DNA of 64,000 nt from the NCBI GenBank assembly GCA_963377175.1, contig CAUJNA010002890.1, positions 217,501 to 281,500 of the forward strand, in the 5' to 3' direction. Below, piece by piece: positions 53,371 through 63,517 of this stretch. Position 1 is the first letter of the stretch. Every line of letters starts with the position of its first letter. The translations under genes and the position numbers were made by a program. The stretch is from Effrenium voratum. Its lineage: Eukaryota > Sar > Dinophyceae > Suessiales > Symbiodiniaceae. The notes under the pieces are model-generated. The model was not told the origin of the DNA. It searched no databases and was given only the letters and a program-made list of their open reading frames with translations.

Positions 53371-53672
53371 AGCGCTTTGGCGGCGCCTGGCTGCTCTGAC
53401 GAAAAAAAGGCGCCCCACCCATGTGCCGACGCCGCGAGCGCGCGAAAGCGGCTGTGAGCGCGTGGCTTTCCGCCTGGAGCCGCGGACCCGGCGACGAAGG
53501 GCGACGAAGGATGACGCGAAGGACGGGGTTGTTGTTGTTTTTTTTGGGCGGAAACCAGGGCCACCACGCCTGCATCTCAAAAAACATAAGAGGAAAAAAC
53601 GGGACAAAAATCAACAACAAGGTCCTTTATGGTGGTTCCAGCAAAGCCGGCTTGCCTGCTAGACTTCAACAA

Positions 53673-53838
53673 CTACTTGGACGTTTTTTCTTTCGCCAAG
53701 TTCGCAAGGGGGCAAGGCCACCTGTGTAAGCCACCAGGTGAACTCCACTGAGCGGGGGGGGACTTCTGTCTGCGGTTGTAACCGAACGACTACCAACAGC
53801 AACACTCACTTAGACTTGGCGACTCGCACATCCAAGCG
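53673..53838. mobile_element. Family B element
   Basis: CTACTTGGACGTTTTTTC at the left and GACTTGGCGACTCGCACATC then CAAG at the right. The interior CACCAGGTGAACTCCACTGA is shared with other copies. Confidence 0.6.
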
Positions 53839-54307
53839 GCGAATCGAACACGTTAGGGGTCCAAGACCCTTTGACCAGGGTGTAAACAGTTGAACGGGGG
53901 GTGTCATGATTGGAGAATCATGTGAGAAGTGTTTCGCCCCGATCTTTTTGGGGCTTTGCACAAGAAACAACCACAATCTTGATCAAATTTTCAAAGCGAG
54001 ACACAGAAGGCATCAAGCCGTGATGCCTTCGAGTCAAAACAGGCCTCTTCGGCTGAGCGGGTACAAGCGGGTGAGTGTCAGAATGGTTGGTTTGATTGGC
54101 ACCGCTTGAAACTAAAACCAGAAAGCGTACCCTCAAAAAGACGAGCGCCCGAGCGATTGGGAGCCGGGGATGCTTTTGTGGAGAGGGAAATACAACAGTT
54201 TGGGTGCGTGTTTCTTCGTTTAGGAGTGGTCGATCAAACCGCAATCCGGCCTGCATTTTACTCATTGCCAAGAGATTCAACGTGGACATGGCAATTTCTA
54301 GATTTGC

Positions 54308-54424
<117 letters not shown>

Positions 54425-54669
54425 TTTGTTTGTTCTTTCTCTTTCTTCGTTTCTTCCTTTCATGCTTATGGTTTCTTCCTTTCTTCCTTTTTCCTTTCTT
54501 CTGCTCTTCCTTACTTTGTTCGTTTTTTGTGTGATTTGTGTGCCTGCTTGCCTGCCTGCCTGCTGGCCGGCCGGCCTGCCTGCTGGCGGGTGTACTGGCT
54601 GCCCACGTCCGTGTGCGCCTGACTGCCTGCTGGCTTGCCTTGCCTTGCCTTGTTTGGCTTGTGTGTTTT

Positions 54670-54793
54670 CTTCCATTTGCTTAAGAATATGTTTGTTTTC
54701 TATTTTCCCTTGTTGGTTTTACAAGGAATTTATCACATTTTATCACTACTGGAGACTTTTGTATTTTTTCCAGGGGGCTTAAGCAAATGGAAG
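54670..54793 (+). mobile_element. Family C TIR element, best copy (124 bp)
   Basis: CTTCCATTTGCTTAAG and CTTAAGCAAATGGAAG form a 16-bp perfect inverted repeat. TTGTGTGTTTT is present directly on both sides (54659-54669 and 54794-54804), an apparent 11-bp target duplication, although the flank is low-complexity. It has the family's TTTTTTCCAGGGGG tract near the right end. Confidence 0.85.
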
Positions 54794-55034
54794 TTGTGTG
54801 TTTTGTGTTGTGACCTTGCGTGGCTTGTGTTGTGTGACTTGAAATGGGGGGCGCAATGAAGCAAGTCTGCGCAAGGACGGGCTGAAGGACTATGACCTCA
54901 GAGCATCAGAGTGCTGGACAGCTCGGCTCCATGGCATCTTGGAGTCAGATGCCAGAGGCAGAAGCTGGTGGGCCAATCCCACCAGAATGGTTCTAAGAAC
55001 CCTTCTAAGAACCCCTTCTGAGAAGGTTCTAAGA

Positions 55035-55148
55035 ACCGCTGTGGGGGCCTTTTCATTTCCGCATGGGGCGAAGGTGGCGCTCGCTGAGGAAAAGGGCGTC
55101 CTCATTTTACACGAAAGCGAGGTTGGATGCTGCGGACTTGGCTGGACC
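55035..55148 (+). CDS. Unassigned coding island ending at a GTAAGA donor
   Basis: Reads FSFPHGAKVALAEEKGV, then LILHESEVGCCGLGWT, and is followed immediately by GTAAGA. Composition and hydrophobic pattern look like a real exon, but I do not recognise the family. The start is not resolved. It could belong to a separate gene between HflX and the 56871 exon. Confidence 0.4.
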
Positions 55149-55250
55149 GTAAGAGGCACACCTAAGCCACGCGTGCCACGGTCCAAAGACAGGTTGTCTT
55201 GTCAGATTGATGGTCCACCGTTTGGGAAAAGGGCAACATTCCAAGGGTTC

Positions 55251-55396
55251 CTACTTGGATGTTCGATTCGCAAAGTTAATATGTGGTTAGCAACCTGAGT
55301 TTCAACCCGCTTTATGTCCCCCGTTCAGCGGAGTTAGCCTTTGTGGGTTACCACACAGTTGGCTAACCACGAACTTGGCAACGAAGATCCAAGTAG
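55251..55396. mobile_element. Family B TIR element (146 bp)
   Basis: CTACTTGGATGTTCGATTCG at the left and AACTTGGCAACGAAGATCCA then AGTAG at the right. The flanks AAGGGTTC and AGGGCACC are only loosely alike. Confidence 0.75.
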
Positions 55397-56484
55397 AGGG
55401 CACCATGTTAATTTCGGATTCATCCGGCGGACCCTACTAGTCAGAGCGGAACCTCCCTAAATTGGGTTCCATTTCTGTACTAAAAAGGGAACCCCCCTGT
55501 CCCTGTAAACCAACCCCAAAAGGGGACCAACTTAAAAGCACAAGACCTCTAAGAGGCGCAAGATCCAAAGAATATGGTTTATTTCCCCTGCGTTTTGAAA
55601 AGGGAATCTATCATCACTGGACGTATTGAAAAATCGCTACGCGATCCGCCGGCGCCATCTGCCATATAAGTTCCCATGGCTTGGATATTCTATGCAGCCA
55701 TTGCCCGACATGTCTGGCTCCAGGGTAATTCGACCTGCAAGTCATTGCGTCGTTGCGATCGGACTGCCCTACGGGCAGGGATCGGGCTTTGTCAAAAAGG
55801 GAAAGCAAGCGCAGGTGGTTTGAACACCAGCCCAGATGCAAGGCGTGCGCAAGGAGCAAAGCTGCAGGTTCCCTTCAAGACTATCTAGGACCGAAACCAG
55901 GGGCTCCTGGAACACTATTTTCTATTTTAGGATGGACTAAGTATGGAACAGAGTCAGACACATGTTTTTTTTGGAGCATCCCTGTGGGCCAACATGCCCT
56001 TAGTTCTCATGGCCCCTAGGGCGCCAGAGAGATATTCTGGGAGGTCTTGCCGCAGTGGCAGGTGTGCAGGGGTCAAATCCACTCGTTGCTACTTTGAGAT
56101 GAACCGAACTGAACCGGTCTCCTTCTAGCTATAAACATATTTCGGGTAGACTAGGTATGGAATAGAATCAGAACATGTTATTTTCCGTGTACCCCGGCCA
56201 AGACTTAGCGAAGGGGGTCCTTTGTTTCTGGGAACAATAAAACACGATTCTACCTGCTGGTCCATGTTTGATCGATCTGGTCGAATGTGAGCATCAAGCC
56301 AACACAAAGCCAACCTTTCGCCCTGGGATTCAGGCAGGGAACCATTGAAGCCAACTTGTTTGGTTGGGTTCATACTTGGCCACCATTTTGCTTGACCGTT
56401 CAGGATTGTCATCATCTAATTTGTTGGTCCTCTTGGTTGCCATTCCTTGAATGGACGGGTTTTGGAAATCCCAAGTTTCAACCC

Positions 56485-56604
56485 TGAAAGGGGCAAGTAC
56501 GCCAGGTGATACTCCACTGAAAGGAGACTTACAACCATGTTCAGCTGGTAAGCATCATGATTGCTACCCACCTACCTGACGTCTGCATCCATCGCCCCTT
56601 TCAG
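56485..56604. mobile_element. Family A TIR element (120 bp)
   Basis: CTGAAAGGGGC and GCCCCTTTCAG form an 11-bp perfect inverted repeat. Inside, TACGCCAGGTGATACTCCAC and CTACCCACCTACCTGACGTC match other family A copies. Confidence 0.8.
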
Positions 56605-56687
56605 TACCACCAGGGGTCCATGAATTCAAGCGACCTTGGGGTGGAGTAGCGCACCATAGGCGAGCAACCGGAAGCCACCAGGACGTA

Positions 56688-56820
56688 TTTTTAGTAAAAT
56701 GTAATTTAGATATAAAGTGTTAACTAAAATTATTATAATCACATTAATTAACTGTATTAATTACATTGATTGATAACTTATAATGTAATTTATAATTTAT
56801 TAACTTATGTTATTTTTGAT
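56688..56820. other. A/T-only island upstream of a putative first exon
   Basis: About 130 bases made almost entirely of A and T (for example TTAATTAACTGTATTAATTA), unlike anything else in the window. It ends about 50 bases before an ATG opening a signal-peptide-like frame. It could be promoter-proximal DNA or an unrelated insert; nothing in it is diagnostic. Confidence 0.5.
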
Positions 56821-56870
56821 TGATTCGTATGAAGTGCATTTTAGCAGAGCCCAAAAACCTCCAGTCGCTA

Positions 56871-57031
56871 TGTTCGCCGCGCTCCTGGCCGCGGCTTCCG
56901 CCGCGTCCGCCGCGTCCGCCGCGTCCGCCGCGTCCGCCGCGCGCTGCGGCGGAGCTGAGCCGCAGCTGGGGCTCCGGGAGGGTTTGGCCGCGGCGGACCT
57001 AGGGAACTGCAAGGCGGAGCCGCCATGGTGA
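56871..57031 (+). CDS. Putative first exon, signal-peptide-like Ala/Ser-rich start
   Basis: ATG opens MFAALLAAASAAS followed by four GCCGCGTCC repeats (Ala-Ala-Ser) and then RCGGAEPQLGLREGLAAADL. The frame stays open to 57031. It resembles a secretory or plastid-targeting leader of a dinoflagellate gene. No splice donor could be fixed. It might begin a gene that includes the islands at 58853 and 60070, but no phase proof was found. The Ala-rich repeat could also be chance translation of GC-rich DNA. Confidence 0.4.
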
Positions 57032-57313
57032 GAGAAGCCACCAGAATACCCCCACTTTCTTTTTTAAATAAAGAATTATATATATAAATTTTGGGTGCTT
57101 GTGCAAATAGGGCAACTTGGTTGGTTACTAAGGAGAGGCCATGTTTTTTTCTTCTTCTTCTTTTTTTTCAGTTTTTACCCACTTAGCAGTATATGATACC
57201 CCCCAATACTGGAAGAGCCCTTGAACTACTTGGGTCTTTCTCAAAATTGGGGAGCCATGGTAATATCTAGGACAACGGGCTAGTTGGTCCCCTTGCCATG
57301 GCTATAATCTGAA

Positions 57314-57462
57314 TCAAGGGGCGATCGAGGCGATCGATTCGGTACGTCGGGTAAGTGAGAGTACGCTTGATTATAACCCACTGAAGGGAGACTGAAGTAA
57401 CCATGGTAGCTAGGTTATAACCAGGCTTGCTGACCACTTACATGACGTACGGTGCCCCTTGA
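57314..57462. mobile_element. Family A TIR element (149 bp)
   Basis: TCAAGGGGC and GCCCCTTGA are the ends. Inside, GGTACGTCGGGTAAGTGAGA is mirrored by GACCACTTACATGACGTACG, and TTGATTATAACCCACTGAAG resembles other copies. Confidence 0.75.
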
Positions 57463-58235
57463 AGGAGTCATGTGAACGGCACCTCTTTCCTTTTATGTTT
57501 TCCCCAACTGCAAGATGTCTGGGCTCCAGTAGGCCCAAATAAGCTCAGTTGTAAAACCTGTTTACTCCCATTGCTCATCCCCTTTCTAAAAAACGAATTG
57601 CTCCCCCCCCCAACACAGGAGGCTGCCATCATCTTAAAATGGTCGCCTGTCCACTGCCATGATTGTTGGAAAGAGCGCACAAGGTGTGTTCATCAAGCAT
57701 TCCCCCTTGGATTACATGTTGGCTGTCCAAATGGTGTGCAGTCAGAGCCATGTTTAAGCCGTTTTTCCAAGAGGACGAAAAACACACAAACGCCATCAAC
57801 GAATTCCAGGAACGGCAAACAAAAGCACAAGAAGCCATCAATGCATGGCCCCCAAAAAAGGCCGTCAATGAAAGGCAAAAAAGCCACCGAAGAACGGCAA
57901 AAATTAACAAAAGGGCGCTGGTGCACCCAGCCGCGCTACCTGACGAAAACTCTGCTCGATAGAAAAATAGGGAAACGCACCGTAGCAGCTGGCCTCCTGG
58001 GCTTGGTGTGTAAAACGGGGAGCAGTTCTCATGCGAGCGGGCGTTGCTCGTGATTTTCTGTTCCTTGCCTTTTTTTGGTAATATATATATATATATAATT
58101 CTACTAGGAATCTGTTTCCTTCTGGTTTTGCGAGCGTCTCTGGCAGTTTCCCAGAATCCCCTTGCTTTCTGAAAGTGTTTCTCCTTTCCTTTCCTTCTTT
58201 TCCTTCCCTTTCTTTCTACTAGCGTCTCTAAACTC

Positions 58236-58628
58236 CAGTTCATGCACTTGGGCTTTTTCCTTTCCTGGCCTTTCATCTCATTATCCTGCCTTCACTGCAT
58301 CATGTCCAGCTTTCCTGTGTTCATTGCTGGCATCTCTGCTTTTGTGCTTCCTTCTCCTTTGCAGTCACGTCTTAAAAGGGGGGGTGTTGCCTGCCATTCC
58401 CTGCCTTATCCTTTGCCTTCCCTTCCTTTGCATTTTGTTATTTTATTAAAATCTCTGCTCTCCAGTTCATGCAATGGGCGCCTGCCAGTTTATGCACTGG
58501 CAAGCCTTCCAGTCTGTTCTGGCCCAAGGTATTCCAGTTCATGCACTCGGGGTTCCTATAGTTTATTTTGGATTTTTCCGCGTTTTCAGTTCATGCAGCG
58601 ATTTTTTATATGCTTCCAGTTCATGCAC
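58236..58628. repeat. Dispersed CCAGTTCATGCA words
   Basis: CCAGTTCATGCA, or a one-base variant, occurs six times at irregular spacing: about 58237, 58465, 58489, 58532, 58588 and 58616. The DNA around them is otherwise unique and T/C-rich. Confidence 0.7.
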
Positions 58629-58682
58629 CCCCAGCCTTTTTTATGAGTTCTCTCACCATGGTTACTTACGAAGTACCCCTTC

Positions 58683-58852
58683 AACAACGCCAGCACCTAC
58701 CCACCCCACCCACCCACCCCCACCCCAACCTCCCCCCAACCTCCCCCAACCTCCCCCAACCTTCCTTCCCCTCCCACCCCCACCCCACCCCCACCCCACC
58801 CCTCCCACCCCCACCCCACCAACCCCCCACCCCCCCCACCCCTCCCCGGCAG
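58683..58852. repeat. C-rich (CCCCAC/CCCCAAC)n tract ending at an exon
   Basis: A 170-base pyrimidine-dominated strand made of CCCCACC and CCCCAACCT words. It ends CCCCGGCAG directly at the coding island 58853 and may act as an oversized polypyrimidine tract. Confidence 0.75.
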
Positions 58853-58924
58853 GTGGCCTGGGCCACCGCCCAGCAGATCCCGCGGGCGCTGGCCAGCGCG
58901 GACTTCGTGCTGAGCGAGCCTCGG
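58853..58924 (+). CDS. Unassigned exon (24 codons)
   Basis: Reads VAWATAQQIPRALASADFV then LSEPR, bounded by a CAG acceptor and a GTCAGA donor. The amphipathic, Ala-rich character and the clean boundaries make it a convincing exon. The protein family was not recognised. Confidence 0.5.
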
Positions 58925-59208
58925 GTCAGATCTCCTCCCTTCTTTCCAACGATCCAGCGGCGGTAAAAGGAAACAAAAGAGGGACACCACCCATTTTTAG
59001 GTGCGTTTTTTTTTTTTTTAGGGGGAAGGGGTGTTTTATGTGTTTTTTTTTTTTTTTGGGGGGGGGAAGGGGAGGGGGAGGGGGGGCTCGGTTTTCCTGG
59101 TGGTCTTCCTTCAAGCCTACTGTGGTTGGGGAATCGAATCATTCCAGGGTTTCTTAGGTGGTAGAGACTCAATTAGTCATTTTTTAATCATATATGTGTA
59201 TATGATAT

Positions 59209-59300
59209 GACCCTCTTTCCAACATGGAAGTGGACAGAGGGCTTTCCCAAAGGAAAGTCGTCTTCCGAAGCCCTTCTGTCAGCTTCCATGAGTCACCCCT
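59209..59300. mobile_element. Family J-like element, degraded
   Basis: ACCCTCTTTCCAACATGGAA at the left and CAGCTTCCATGAGTCACCCC at the right, with CCCAAAGGAAAGTCGTCTTC inside, like the interior of the copy at 37246. Confidence 0.55.
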
Positions 59301-60069
59301 TGGAAAAAAGCTACAGGATTATTCCTGCCTGAAACGTTGCAAGATTTGGGGGGTGTCTTGTTTTGAGGGTACACTAGTAACAACTGTTGGATGGTTTTAG
59401 ATGCACACTAAGAGGAAACTACACATCTTGGGGGTTCCCCTAAATTGCAGACACTGGGTTCTCCTCCCTTTGGCTAAGACATGGGTTAGTTTGTACTTCT
59501 TCCCGAAACCACACATCTGTTTTATAGGAAAAGCAACCAGGTCCTGGTTCCTTTCAGGAAAACATGACGACCTCAAACAAAAAGCTCAAAACTGGGTAGT
59601 TTCCTTCCGCTGTTGTCCAAACTATGGGCGGCTTGTTTTTTTTGAGGGTGCCCGTCATTGGGGTTGGTTTAAAAGAACGCCTATAGGAGCCCACCGTTTT
59701 TTGAAGCAAACCCACATCTTGTATAGGGTAGACTATGAAACAGAATCAGATGATATTGTCTTGCTGGTGCTCAGCAGGGAATGAGGGAATGAGACTGGGC
59801 ATTCCCTTAAAAGGTAACATTCATGTGGTGGCCAGGAGTATTGATCAACTTCATCTGTTTGATATGGCCATGAAGTTGATTGCAGAACCACCTCAAAGTA
59901 AATGGTGAACATGACTCCCCACCGTGATGTCGACCAAAGGGTCCCGCCCCCATTCTGATTTGTTTAGGCCCTTGCCCCCCCAAAATGGCAACGGCTTCCG
60001 TTTGGCTTCCTTTTTGTCCGCAGGCCTTTGCGAGGTGGCCTAAGACACCTTGCCGTTTCGACACGCCAG

Positions 60070-60205
60070 CGGCGCGCGTTTTCTTCCCGAGGACGACTTG
60101 GGCGCCATACCTTTCGCGGCGAACACGGGGCGCCTGGCCTTCTTGGAGAGACGCTTGGATTTCTTTCTCGGCCGCGCGTTTGGCGGGTTCAACCCATGGG
60201 CCAAG
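60070..60205 (+). CDS. Unassigned exon (about 45 codons)
   Basis: Reads ARFLPEDDLGAIPFAANTGR, then LAFLERRLDFFLGRAFGGF and NPWAK, after a CCAG acceptor. A GA dinucleotide (GATCGC) follows the last Lys codon. Base composition is clearly GC-rich relative to its surroundings. I do not recognise the family. It may continue the 58853 island. Confidence 0.5.
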
Positions 60206-61072
60206 GATCGCGGCTTCTCTTCTTTTCGGGTCCCGATTTTGCCCGCGCTCCATATTGTAAGCCCAAAGGTTTGGGGGGGTTGCTTGTTGTTCTTTTGCCC
60301 CCCCCCCCTTCGTTTTCACGGATGCCCTGGAGGTTCAGGTGACAAAAGGGCTTGACCTGGTATGCATGACCAGCGGCTTTCAAAGGCGCCAACAAGGGGC
60401 ATGAACCAGAGATCTTTCACCATGATCGCGCAAATGGCTTTTTCATGAAGCCTTCAATGGTGATTGACCTTTTGCTCAGAGAAGAGACACTTAAAGGATT
60501 CATGTGTTTCAAAGGGAAGCGAGATGGTTTCACTTTTCTCGGGAAGCTTTCAACCATTCTGTCCAGGGATCCTTATTTTCAGGAACCATCAACGTCCCAG
60601 GTTGCAACCAGCTTGGGTTTAAAAGAAAGGGGATCCAACCCCTACTTAAAGGAACATGTTGCTTAGTAAGTGGGAAATCATGGTTATATCCCACAAAAGC
60701 CTGGTTTCATTAGTTCAGTCTGCCTGTGGGTTCTCTCACCAGGCTTACTCTCACCATTTGCCTGACGTACCCTGCGTGGATCGCCCCGAGTAGAGCTTTG
60801 ACTTTCCTTTACTCAGTTGCCCGGCGCTGCCATGGTGTCATGTGTTTTTTTGGGTTTCGGGTTCCCCTTGAAAGTCAACCAAGGACGCCCGTGTTTTTTT
60901 GCCGTGGAAATCCACCGGGCATCTGAGTTGACACCTTTTGTCAGGAATGCATCCCATGCCCCAGCTGACGGGCGATGCGCTGGACGGGGTGATCGCAGGC
61001 CAGGAAGTTTTTGTTTTTGGGCCACGGCTGGATATTGTGCTGATGAAAAAGCGCCCAAAACCACGGAGGCGA

Positions 61073-61206
61073 GACTGTGGACGGGCGAACTGTTGCACCA
61101 CCTGAGAAGCCGTGGAATGATTCGATTCCCCAGCAAATACCAACCAACAATGGCTTCAACCATGGCTTCAAAGTGGTGCGAAATGGATTTCGTTCATCCA
61201 CAGTAG
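61073..61206. mobile_element. Family F TIR element
   Basis: GACTGTGGACGGGCG at the left and CGTTCATCCACAGTAGG at the right, with GTGGAATGATTCGATTCCCC and AAATACCAACCAACAATGGC inside. Its right end is shared with the left end of the family G element that follows. Confidence 0.75.
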
Positions 61207-61313
61207 GTGTCCTTTTGATCGGTGAGTTTGTTGGAACATAGATGGCACTGGTTTCCCTTTGGTTCTAATCATTTACCAGAGCAATCGGTTTTTTCCCCCC
61301 CAAAAGGACACTG
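61204..61313. mobile_element. Family G element
   Basis: TAGGTGTCCTTTTGATCGG at the left and CCCCCCAAAAGGACACTGG at the right, with CATAGATGGCACTGGTTTCC inside. It overlaps the preceding family F element by the three bases AGG or TAGG. Confidence 0.7.
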
Positions 61314-61741
61314 GTGGCCAATGAACACCCCCTACTGATAAACCCCTGTTTATTAATATGGGGTGTCCCTGGTTTTAGTGAGGATTGTTCACTTTTGGAG
61401 GGGAAGACCCCCCCTATTAATAAACTGGGGTTGAATAAATCGGGGGTCAACATTATACACAAAAGTTCACAGGTTGTGCTCCGCCCGGCTCTTGGCAACA
61501 CCCTGAGGTCCCAACTTTTTCTACACTGGTGTCACTGGACACCTGGCATAAGGTGTTGTGCTGGGTTTTCTTTCCGTTTTCCTTTGCGAGCAGAAGTGCG
61601 CCAGTGTGAGCGGACCAAGAGCCTGCATGTCAATCACGTTTGTACAACCTATCAACATTTGGTTTCAGAGGGAACATGTTGAACCCACCTCCCTTGATGC
61701 TTTTCATGCAGGGCAAGAAAGGGCAAGCTATTCTGATGCTA

Positions 61742-61844
61742 CTTGAAGGGTCGATCGATTCGTTACATCAGGTAAGTGGCTAGTAAGCCTGGCTATCACA
61801 ACCATGGCTTTTGTGGGTGACCTGACGTACAATGCCCCTTGAAG
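61742..61844. mobile_element. Family A element just upstream of PAN-like gene 1
   Basis: CTTGAAGGGTCGATCGATTC at the left and CTGACGTACAATGCCCCTTG then AAG at the right, with TCAGGTAAGTGGCTAGTAAG inside. It ends 81 bases before the ATG at 61926. A related element holds the same place before copy 2. Confidence 0.7.
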
Positions 61845-61925
61845 TGGTGCGGCTGAACCTTCCGTAGCTTTCTCGATCGAGCCCGCCGCGAATCGCCTTG
61901 GGTTTTTTTCATATCTCTCGGAGTC
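61845..61925 (+). promoter_or_regulatory. 5' leader conserved between the two PAN-like copies
   Basis: The block from ACCTTCCGTAGCTTTCTCGA through TCGAGCCCGCCGCGAATCGC is nearly identical before copy 2 (63448-63517). It differs mainly by a TTTTTTCATA-type length change. It is probably 5' UTR or core promoter. No TATA box or spliced-leader acceptor could be fixed. Confidence 0.45.
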
Positions 61926-62648
61926 ATGAGCGTGATGAGGTGCGCGCTGCTAGTCACCCTTGCCGTTGGCCAGGCAAGCATGGCAGATGACGCCTCATGT
62001 GCTATGCAGCTAGCCACAAGAAAGGAGGAGCTCACTCAACGCATCAACTTTACCGAAGTGAAAGCATACCGTGGCAAGTACTGCTACAATCCAGGTGATG
62101 AGAAGAGTGGCGAGTATGGACGCCTGAACGGCCTTGCCAGTCAGCAGGAGTGTGAGGACTACTGTTCCGCCGACCCCAAGTGCAACTTTTATGCCTGGTA
62201 CTCACGAAGCAGGTGTGATGCATGTGCCCTTTACCAGAGCTGCACATACCAGCGCGACTCCGTGTGTCTGGATGGCCACTATCCGAAGGTGTACCAGAAG
62301 TCTCCTGAAGACACGGCCCGGCAACCCACACCAGTAAAAGGATACGTGGCGGATGTGACAAAGATGGGTCAGTACTGCAGGGGCGCGGAGATCGTGACTC
62401 TCGAAGAAGCGACCCTGGCAGAGTGCAGGTCCAACTGCAGTATGTTCTCCAACTGTTGGTACTTGGGGTACTACTACCGTTCTTCGCCGCGCGAGGATGC
62501 GACTGGCACTTGCACTGCTGCCTGCCGCCTCTTCAAAAATTGCAATTCGAGGGTGCCCTCTCTGTGCGAACCAAGTCCATACGTGTTCATGGCCACGACC
62601 ACCACCACCACAACCACGACCACCACGACCGCGAACACCACCCCGTGA
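61926..62648 (+). CDS. Secreted Cys-rich PAN/Apple-like protein, tandem copy 1
   Basis: 240 codons in one open frame. Residues 1-20 (MSVMRCALLVTLAVGQASMA) look like a signal peptide. Two similar cysteine-rich modules follow. Module 1, about residues 50-125, has YCYNPG, ECEDYCSADPKCNFYAWY, CDACALYQSC and a C-terminal Cys. Module 2, about 148-225, has YCRGAE, ECRSNCSMFSNCWYLGYYY, CTAACRLFKNC and a C-terminal Cys. The C..C..CxxxxW/Y..C spacing is PAN/Apple-like, a fold used for carbohydrate or protein binding; that is inference. The tail is 12 consecutive Thr plus ANTTP, typical of a glycosylated linker. NFT at 41-43 is a possible N-glycosylation site. The stop lies inside CCCCGTGAGC, a good GT donor, so a further exon cannot be excluded. 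Confidence 0.85.
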   Translation: MSVMRCALLVTLAVGQASMADDASCAMQLATRKEELTQRINFTEVKAYRGKYCYNPGDEKSGEYGRLNGLASQQECEDYCSADPKCNFYAWYSRSRCDACALYQSCTYQRDSVCLDGHYPKVYQKSPEDTARQPTPVKGYVADVTKMGQYCRGAEIVTLEEATLAECRSNCSMFSNCWYLGYYYRSSPREDATGTCTAACRLFKNCNSRVPSLCEPSPYVFMATTTTTTTTTTTTANTTP

Positions 62649-63352
62649 GCTGCACTGCACCGCATCTTGGGCGCTGAAGTGGTTCCATCCCGCTCAGTCC
62701 TTCGTACAGGGATCAAAAGGTACCCATATGTAGGGATCGAGTTGCCAGTACCCATTTCAAGATACGTTTCAAAGCCGTCATATATAATTAAGCTGCCCAG
62801 ATGTCCGACATTCCCTCCCACGCGTGCTAGCTTGGGTTGAAACCATGGTTGAAACCATTGTTGCGCGGTATTTACAAGGAACGGTGGTGCGGAATGGATT
62901 TTGCAAGCATCCACTGTATGCTTTTTGGGAGGACAATCACCAGCTACTGGCTTGGTGTGATCTCGGTCAAGAAGGTCTACTCACACCAATGTGCGTGAAA
63001 GACCTGGAATCCAGACAGAGCGAAGGAGCAAAGCACTGTTGCGAGAGAGGGTGTCCTTTTTGTAGGGTTTGTTTGGATTGAAATGGACGGGTTCCACTGG
63101 TTTAGATTGGCTTTATTGCATTCACCAGGGAGCCCCATCTATTTTCCAAAAGGCCACCTATGTTGCCCCTATCTTGGTGTTTGTGTTTGCTCTTGCGCAC
63201 GACACAGGCGAGCGCCAGGTGTCACATACATATGGGTGGGTTGTCTTTTTGCAGGAATCGGATCCCTCAAAATGGCATCCTTTTTCCTTGTCCTAAAAGC
63301 AACCAGAAAGGGTACTCCTTTGATTTCCCTTGAAACTACCCCGTAAAGAGAG
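62649..63352. other. Spacer between the tandem PAN-like copies
   Basis: No gene recognised. Contains a family F-like fragment (62836-62921) ending GCATCCACTGTATG and a family G element (63050-63161). Confidence 0.6.
63050..63161. mobile_element. Family G element
   Basis: GGTGTCCTTTTTGTAGGG at the left and TTCCAAAAGGCCACCTATG at the right, with TTCACCAGGGAGCCCCATCT inside. A similar GATACAGACGGGTTCCGCTG interior lies at about 6600. Confidence 0.65.
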
Positions 63353-63446
63353 TACTTAAGGGGCAGGGGGGTACGGTTACAAGTCTGCTAAGTGGGTTAT
63401 CAGCGGGCTTACCGACCACTTCCCTGACGTACAATGCTCCTTGAAG
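63353..63446. mobile_element. Family A element just upstream of PAN-like gene 2
   Basis: GTACTTAAGGGGCAGGGG at the left and CCTGACGTACAATGCTCCTT then GAAG at the right. Its right end aligns with that of the element at 61742-61844. It marks the start of sequence shared between the two gene copies. Confidence 0.65.
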
Positions 63447-63517
63447 TAGTGAGGCTGAGCCTTCCGTAGCTTTCTCGATCGAGCCCGCCGCGAATCGCCT
63501 TTGCTTATCTCGGAGTC

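Noticed and set aside
61857..61885. Relic of the dinoflagellate spliced leader (CCGTAGC... before the PAN-like start)
   Set aside because: Only the first seven bases match the known leader start. The remainder does not, so a recycled mRNA origin is not supported.
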